The notes under the pieces are model-generated. The model was given only the letters and a program-made list of their open reading frames with translations, had not been told where the DNA came from and did no database searches. Source: Collinsella aerofaciens (GTDB taxonomy: Bacteria > Actinomycetota > Coriobacteriia > Coriobacteriales > Coriobacteriaceae). Taken from it: DNA of 64,000 nucleotides. The stretch spans positions 1 to 64,000 of the forward strand of contig NZ_JADNJQ010000009.1 in NCBI RefSeq assembly GCF_015555045.1. The letters run 5' to 3'. Positions 59,591 through 64,000 of this stretch are shown piece by piece. The stretch's first letter is position 1. Each line of letters begins with the position of its first letter. The translations under genes and the position numbers were made by a program.

Positions 59591-60355
59591 CTAGGCCAAG
59601 GCGGCGGCGCGGACAGCCGCGCCGATGGCACCGGCAAAGCGGGCCTGGGGCGAGGTGGTCACCGGCGACCCCAGTAGCTCGCCCAACCGCTCCACCACGT
59701 AGGCGTTCTCGCAGAGGCCACCGGTCAGGTAGTACGGGGCGCCCGCAGCCTGCCCGGCCATGGTCGCCACGCGCGAGACCACGCTGTCGATCACGCCACG
59801 CGCAATGTTCTCGCGCGGCTCGCCGCGACCGATCAGGCTGATGACCTCGCTTTCGGCAAACACCGTGCACATGCTGCTGATCTTGGTGGGCTCGCCGGAA
59901 CGCGCCAGGTCGGCCATCTGCTGCTGGGAAATGCCCAGGCGATCGGCCATGATCTCCAAAAAGCGCCCCGTACCGGCGGCGCACTTGTCGTTCATGGCAA
60001 ATTTGGCCACGCGGCCGCCTTTAAGCTGGATGACCTTGGTGTCCTGACCGCCCACGTCGATCACGGTGCCGTGGTCGCCAAACAGGCGCACGGCACCGGC
60101 GCCGTGGCAGGTGATCTCGGTCACAACCTTGTGCGCATAGGGCACGGCAACACGGCCGTAGCCTGTCGCGATCACGCGCACGTCGTCGGCAGCCACGTCA
60201 TAGCCGGCCGCTGCCAGTGCCTCGCGCAGCCGCTCGGAAGCATCGACCGAGGAGAACCCGGTTGGCTGCACGCACGTCCACGCCACCGAACCCTCCCCAT
60301 CGACCACAGCGGCCTTAGCCGCCGTAGACCCGATATCGATCCCGATCCCTATCAT
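59591..60355 (-). CDS. BadF/HgdC-type ATPase activase of a double-cubane reductase
   Basis: This 254-residue ASKHA-fold ATPase starts MIGIGIDIGSTAAKAAVV. It has DVGGQDTKVIQL and the cluster ligands in NDKCAAGTGRFLE and MCTVFAESEV, and ends with LTGGLCEN. Homodimers of such activases hold one [4Fe-4S] cluster between subunits and drive low-potential electrons into 2-hydroxyacyl-CoA dehydratases or double-cubane reductases using ATP. The partner is the gene upstream (60511-61674). It resembles E. coli YjiL. Confidence 0.9.
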   Translation of the reverse strand: MIGIGIDIGSTAAKAAVVDGEGSVAWTCVQPTGFSSVDASERLREALAAAGYDVAADDVRVIATGYGRVAVPYAHKVVTEITCHGAGAVRLFGDHGTVIDVGGQDTKVIQLKGGRVAKFAMNDKCAAGTGRFLEIMADRLGISQQQMADLARSGEPTKISSMCTVFAESEVISLIGRGEPRENIARGVIDSVVSRVATMAGQAAGAPYYLTGGLCENAYVVERLGELLGSPVTTSPQARFAGAIGAAVRAAALA

Positions 60356-60407
60356 GGCTCTCTTCCAATCTAAACATCAAAGGTAGCGGCGCGTTCAGGC
60401 GCCTTAG

Positions 60408-60516
60408 CTCTAGGTTTCTCAGGTGCCGGAGATTGTCCCGAAAGAGGAGCGCAGCGTACTTTGGGTACGCAAACGACGGTTTGAGGAGCAAGATCCGGTG
60501 CCTGAGGAAGCTAGAG
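60408..60516. repeat. family F inverted element overlapping a stop codon
   Basis: Outer arms (60408-60430 and 60494-60516) match in 19 of about 23 positions (CTCAGGTGCCGGA with TCCGGTGCCTGAG). The inside contains the small hairpin GCGTACTTTGGGTACGC. The right arm overlaps the last codon and stop of the double-cubane reductase gene. Only one copy is seen in the window. Confidence 0.6.
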
Positions 60517-61674
60517 GGTTTCGATGAAGGCGGCGATGCGGGTCTCGATCTGGCCCATGTCGCCGTTGCTGTAGTCGGTCTCGATCTTCATATACGGAAT
60601 ACCCGCACCCTCGACAGCCTCCTGCATGCGCGCACTCTCCACGTTAAAGGTGTGGCAGGCCTGGAGCACATTCTCCACCACACCGTCGACGTGGTATTTC
60701 TCGCACATGGCCAGGGTGTTGTCCATACGACCGTCGTTGGGCGTCATGACCGAGCAGTTGATATCCAGGTAGCGGTCGGCGATGGCGCGCAGGATGTCGG
60801 GAGCCTCCGGGTCGATCATCATGGCCGCCGTGCGCTCGCCCGAGCAGTCGTCCATGCACACGACCACACCGCCGTTGGACTCGATAGTACGGCCGATCTT
60901 GTTGATCACGCCGCCCACCGGGCAGCCGGTGATCAGAATGCGCTTGGCATCCGCCGCGACCGGGCGCTCGCCCGCGTCGTAGGCCTCGCGCAGCTTGGCG
61001 ACCTTTTGCTCCAGCTGCTGCGTATAGGCCTCGATATCAAAGCTAAACGTACCGGCAAACATGGTGCTCATCAGGTCGACGCCGCTCATGGCCGCCGGCT
61101 GGTTGGCCTGCAGCGCAAACATCTCGAGCTGGGCCGCACGCAAGCGGTTGCGACGACGGACGGCAGCGCGCAGGTCATCGTCGGTAATCGTGATGCCGTA
61201 GAAGCCCTCGAGCTCCTCCTTGAGCAGGCGGCACTCCTCGTACCAGCCCTCACGCTCGTAGGCGCGATCGCGACCCTGCGGAAGATGCAGAATGTGCGTG
61301 CGCTTGAGTTCGTTGAGCAGCTCGTACATCTTCTTCTTGCCGTCGCAGGTGGTCTCGCCGATGATCATGTCGCTAAAGTACGTAAACGGGCACTTTTGCG
61401 AATAGGCAAAACCGTACGTCGACTTGATGAGCGGGCAGAGGTTTGCCGGCAGCACCTTCTCGGCCTCGGGAATCACCTCGTCGGATGTACCGCACAAGGC
61501 CACACTTGCAGCGCCCGCGGCATCGATAATCTCGAGCGGCGTATAGCTGCACAAAAAGCCGACCAGGCGATTACCCGCCTGCTTATAATCCTTGACGCGA
61601 ATAAACGCCGCCTTGCGTTGCTCGTTGAACTCTTCAAACGTGCGCGGCAACGGCTGTTCCTCGATATCGGCCAT
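60511..61674 (-). CDS. 2-hydroxyacyl-CoA dehydratase-family (double-cubane cluster) reductase subunit
   Basis: This 387-residue protein of the HgdB/YjiM family has conserved Cys-bearing motifs [50 protein letters not shown] and [12 protein letters not shown]. Single-subunit members carry a double-cubane [8Fe-9S] cluster and reduce small molecules with electrons energised by the HgdC-type ATPase next door. ATG at 61674 follows GAGAGGGGAA. It is the first gene of the operon leading to selD. The substrate is unknown; no acyl-CoA gene is nearby. Confidence 0.85.
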   Translation of the reverse strand: MADIEEQPLPRTFEEFNEQRKAAFIRVKDYKQAGNRLVGFLCSYTPLEIIDAAGAASVALCGTSDEVIPEAEKVLPANLCPLIKSTYGFAYSQKCPFTYFSDMIIGETTCDGKKKMYELLNELKRTHILHLPQGRDRAYEREGWYEECRLLKEELEGFYGITITDDDLRAAVRRRNRLRAAQLEMFALQANQPAAMSGVDLMSTMFAGTFSFDIEAYTQQLEQKVAKLREAYDAGERPVAADAKRILITGCPVGGVINKIGRTIESNGGVVVCMDDCSGERTAAMMIDPEAPDILRAIADRYLDINCSVMTPNDGRMDNTLAMCEKYHVDGVVENVLQACHTFNVESARMQEAVEGAGIPYMKIETDYSNGDMGQIETRIAAFIETL

Positions 61675-61750
61675 AGTAGTTCCCCTCTCTTGCACCGATA
61701 TACCGACAATTAAACAACGAACCCACACCATACCCAAAAGGAAGCATCCT

Positions 61751-62536
61751 CTAGGGAATGGCGTCGATAAGCTCCTGCGTATACGGATCGCTCGGGTGCG
61801 CGATCACGTCCTCGGCCGCGCCTTCCTCGACAAGACGACCGTGGTAGAGCACGCCAATCCGGTCGGACATATGCCGAACCACACGCATATCATGCGTGAT
61901 AAACAGCAGCGCCACGCCCGTCGTGCGCTGCAGGTCGCGAAGCAAGTTGAGCACTTGGGCCTGAACGGACACGTCAAGCGCCGAGACCGGCTCGTCGCAT
62001 ACCACAAGGCGCGGCTCGCAAATAAGCGCCCGTGCCAGATTGAGTCGCTGACGCTGTCCCCCCGAAAGGTCGTGCGGATAGCGGTCGTAATGCTCTGCCA
62101 GAAGACCGACCGAGGCCAGGGCCGAGAGCGCGCGCCCATGGCGCTCATCCGCATCGCGCACGCCGGCGATAATCAGCGGCTCCTCCAAAATGCGGCCGAC
62201 ACGGTTGCGCGGGTCAAAAGCCGTAGAGCTATCCTGGAATACCAGCTGGATCTCGCGGCGAAACGGCTTGCGTTCGCGCTCCGACATCGTGGCGAGGTCG
62301 TGCCCGCGATAGACAATCGAGCCGGAATCCGCACGTTCGAGACCACAGATCAGGCGTCCAGTCGTCGACTTGCCCGATCCGGATTCGCCAACCAGGCCAT
62401 AGACCTCGCCCGGCGCGATCTCAAACGACAGATCGTCCACGGCGGTAAAGACCTGACGCTTAAAACCTGAGCCCGGCATGGGATACGTTTTAGTCAGATG
62501 TGAGACCCTAAGCAGGGCTTCGCTATCAACAGCCAT
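61751..62536 (-). CDS. peptide/nickel ABC transporter ATP-binding protein (OppF/DppF type)
   Basis: The 261-residue ATPase has Walker [15 protein letters not shown]-loop [11 protein letters not shown], signature [15 protein letters not shown] and Walker B LVVCDEP. It powers uptake of oligopeptides, or nickel in Nik systems, together with the OppD-like gene upstream (11-base overlap) and a permease. ATG at 62536 follows AAAGGGGAG. The binding protein lies outside the window, so the substrate is open; nickel would suit the NiFe hydrogenase. Confidence 0.9.
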   Translation of the reverse strand: MAVDSEALLRVSHLTKTYPMPGSGFKRQVFTAVDDLSFEIAPGEVYGLVGESGSGKSTTGRLICGLERADSGSIVYRGHDLATMSERERKPFRREIQLVFQDSSTAFDPRNRVGRILEEPLIIAGVRDADERHGRALSALASVGLLAEHYDRYPHDLSGGQRQRLNLARALICEPRLVVCDEPVSALDVSVQAQVLNLLRDLQRTTGVALLFITHDMRVVRHMSDRIGVLYHGRLVEEGAAEDVIAHPSDPYTQELIDAIP

Positions 62537-63521
62537 GGCACTCCCCTTTCTCGACAAGCCAGCATTTAGACCGGTCGCACGCATTCACGGCAACCAGCGG
62601 AGGCTCCTGCGCGCGACAACGCTCGTCCGCCCGGGCGCAACGAGGCGCAAAGCGGCATCCACAGGGTATTGCCGTAAGCGGCGGCACTGTGCCCGGAATA
62701 TCCGCCAGCGTGTCAACTCGCTCGCCTTCGAGCGGCGGAATGCTCGCGATGAGCCCCTGGGCATACGGGTGGCTCGGGCGCTCCATAAGGCCGCAGGCGT
62801 CGATCTCTTCTACGATTTGGCCCAGATACATGACGTGCACGCGCGAGCAGATGCTCGTGACGACACCCAAATCATGGCTGATAAAAAGCACCTCCATGCC
62901 CTCGGAACTGTTGAGGTCGCGCAGAAGGTCCAAAATCTGTTTTTGAGTCGTCGTGTCGAGTGCCGTGGTGGGCTCGTCGGCGATAAGCAGGCGTGGGTGC
63001 CCGGCGAGCGCCATGGCAATCATCACGCGCTGGCGCATACCGCCGCTAAAATCGCCCGGATACATGTCAAAGCGAGCCGCGGCATCTCGAATTCCCACAC
63101 GTTCCAACAGCGATAGAGCCTCGTTGCGGGCTTCGCGTCGGCTCACCTTACGGTGGGCCCGCACCGCCTCGATAACCTGCGCACCCACCGTCATGACGGG
63201 GTTGAGTGAGGACAACGGGTCCTGGAAGATCATGGCAATATCGCAGCCGCGCACCTCGCGCATGCGCTTGAGCGGGCGCGCGAGCAGGTCCTCCCCGTCA
63301 AAGAGAATCTGACCGGTATAGGCCATCTTCTGTTCATGCTCCAATAGGCGCATGGCACTCTGGGCAAACACCGACTTACCGCAGCCGGACTCGCCGACAA
63401 CACCAACGATCTCGCCGGCATCGATATGTAGGTTGAGTTTGTTGACGGCTTCCAGCGCGTTGCCATCGCGACCCACAAACGAGATGCAGAGGTCGCGCAC
63501 GTCCAAAAGATGTTCGCTCAT
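62526..63521 (-). CDS. peptide/nickel ABC transporter ATP-binding protein (OppD/DppD type)
   Basis: The 331-residue ATPase has Walker A GESGCGKSVFAQSA, Q-loop FQDPLSSLNPVM, signature FSGGMRQRVMIAMAL and Walker B LLIADEPTTALD. The C-terminal oligopeptide-transporter domain is Cys-rich (CGCRFAPRCARADERC) as in OppD/DppD. It follows the permease gene by three bases and overlaps the OppF-like gene. Confidence 0.92.
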   Translation of the reverse strand: MSEHLLDVRDLCISFVGRDGNALEAVNKLNLHIDAGEIVGVVGESGCGKSVFAQSAMRLLEHEQKMAYTGQILFDGEDLLARPLKRMREVRGCDIAMIFQDPLSSLNPVMTVGAQVIEAVRAHRKVSRREARNEALSLLERVGIRDAAARFDMYPGDFSGGMRQRVMIAMALAGHPRLLIADEPTTALDTTTQKQILDLLRDLNSSEGMEVLFISHDLGVVTSICSRVHVMYLGQIVEEIDACGLMERPSHPYAQGLIASIPPLEGERVDTLADIPGTVPPLTAIPCGCRFAPRCARADERCRAQEPPLVAVNACDRSKCWLVEKGECHGC

Positions 63522-63524
63522 GGG

Positions 63525-64000
63525 CTAGTCCTCCTTGGTCTTGGGGTCGAGGGCGTCGCGCAGGCCGTCGCCGGCAAGGTTCAGCGAAAGTACGCTCGCG
63601 ATGATGGCCGCTGCCGGGAAGAAGATCATCCACGGGGCTTTGCGCATCACGTTCTTGCCCGCCTGCAGGATGTTTCCCCAGCTGGCGTCGGGCGCCTTGA
63701 TACCCAGGCCCAGAAACGAGAGGGCGGCCTCCGAGAGCACGGCCTCGGCAAAGACGAAGGTCGCCTGCACCAGGAAGGGCGCCATAACGTTGGGCACGAT
63801 ATGCAGCCACACGATGCGCGCGGTCGAGGCGCCCTGCACGCGCAGGGCTTCCACAAAGGGCTCCTCCTTGACCACCATCGCACGCGAGCGCACGATGCGC
63901 GCCATGCTGGGCGTATAGACGATGGAGAGCGCGATGATGACGTTCCAGACCGAGGCGCCCATCATCGCCATGAGCGCGATGGCCAGCAGCACGCCCGGAA
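63525..64000 (-). CDS. peptide/nickel ABC transporter permease (OppC/DppC type), N-terminus cut off
   Basis: The frame is open to the right edge of the window, so the N-terminus is missing. The visible 158 residues contain the permease signature region (EALRVQGASTARIVWLHIVPN) and LSFLGLGIKAPDASWGNIL with several membrane segments, typical of DppC. It is the membrane channel of the transporter whose two ATPases follow. Confidence 0.9.
   Translation of the reverse strand, partial: PGVLLAIALMAMMGASVWNVIIALSIVYTPSMARIVRSRAMVVKEEPFVEALRVQGASTARIVWLHIVPNVMAPFLVQATFVFAEAVLSEAALSFLGLGIKAPDASWGNILQAGKNVMRKAPWMIFFPAAAIIASVLSLNLAGDGLRDALDPKTKED

Overview
This is a GC-rich bacterial chromosome segment. 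The organism is most likely a gut anaerobe of the Coriobacteriia, probably Collinsella or a close relative. That is inferred from the protein families, a complete formate hydrogenlyase (FHL) with a selenocysteine formate dehydrogenase, and dense families of intergenic palindromes; no database search was possible. Almost every gene is on the minus strand. The plus-strand genes are an FAD-oxidoreductase trio, a peptidase and a toxin-antitoxin pair.

Layout. (1) 1-5432: end of a surface-polysaccharide operon (rfbA fragment, two GT2 glycosyltransferases, an acetyltransferase, an SDR epimerase, a CgeB-like glycosyltransferase and a sugar-phosphate transferase), headed by a NusG-like antiterminator. 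The promoter region in front of it lies between inverted repeats and looks invertible. (2) 5760-8190: thrS and a zinc-ribbon membrane protein. (3) 8191-8977: a regular array of alternating inverted motifs. (4) 8978-13784: GlpA-like flavoprotein, pyridine-nucleotide oxidoreductase and DUF1667 trio, then an M24 peptidase flanked by composite repeats. (5) 14110-22387: folC, valS, clpX, clpP, tig and tRNA-Leu. (6) 22801-28131: a molybdenum hydroxylase pair and gdhA. (7) 28389-35312: selenium and molybdenum block: DUF3343, mobA, selC (tRNA-Sec), selB, selA and a molybdopterin oxidoreductase. (8) 35435-50842: FHL operon: hydN-like ferredoxin, fdhF (in-frame UGA), hyfABCDEFGHI, hycH-like, hycI protease and a FocA/B channel. 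(9) 51272-53703: a PIN toxin with a frameshifted antitoxin, an unrecognised protein, tRNA-Gly and tRNA-Pro. (10) 53795-61674: brnQ and a second selenium operon (double-cubane reductase, activase, GT4 glycosyltransferase, selD with its own UGA, yedF, DUF3343, cysteine desulfurase). (11) 61751-64000: part of an oligopeptide/nickel ABC transporter.

How it fits together. The desulfurase, YedF, DUF3343 and SelD would mobilise selenium and make selenophosphate. SelA, SelB and selC would use it to insert selenocysteine into FdhF and into SelD itself, and both genes carry a SECIS-like hairpin just after the UGA. MobA supplies the molybdenum guanine dinucleotide cofactor for FdhF. FdhF, the ferredoxins and the Hyf membrane complex would turn formate into CO2 and H2, with formate entering through the FocA-like channel.

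The least explained parts are the selenium operon that ties a glycosyltransferase (overlapping selD) and an ATP-driven double-cubane reductase to selenophosphate synthesis, and several families of structured intergenic repeats, some in arrays with an almost constant period.
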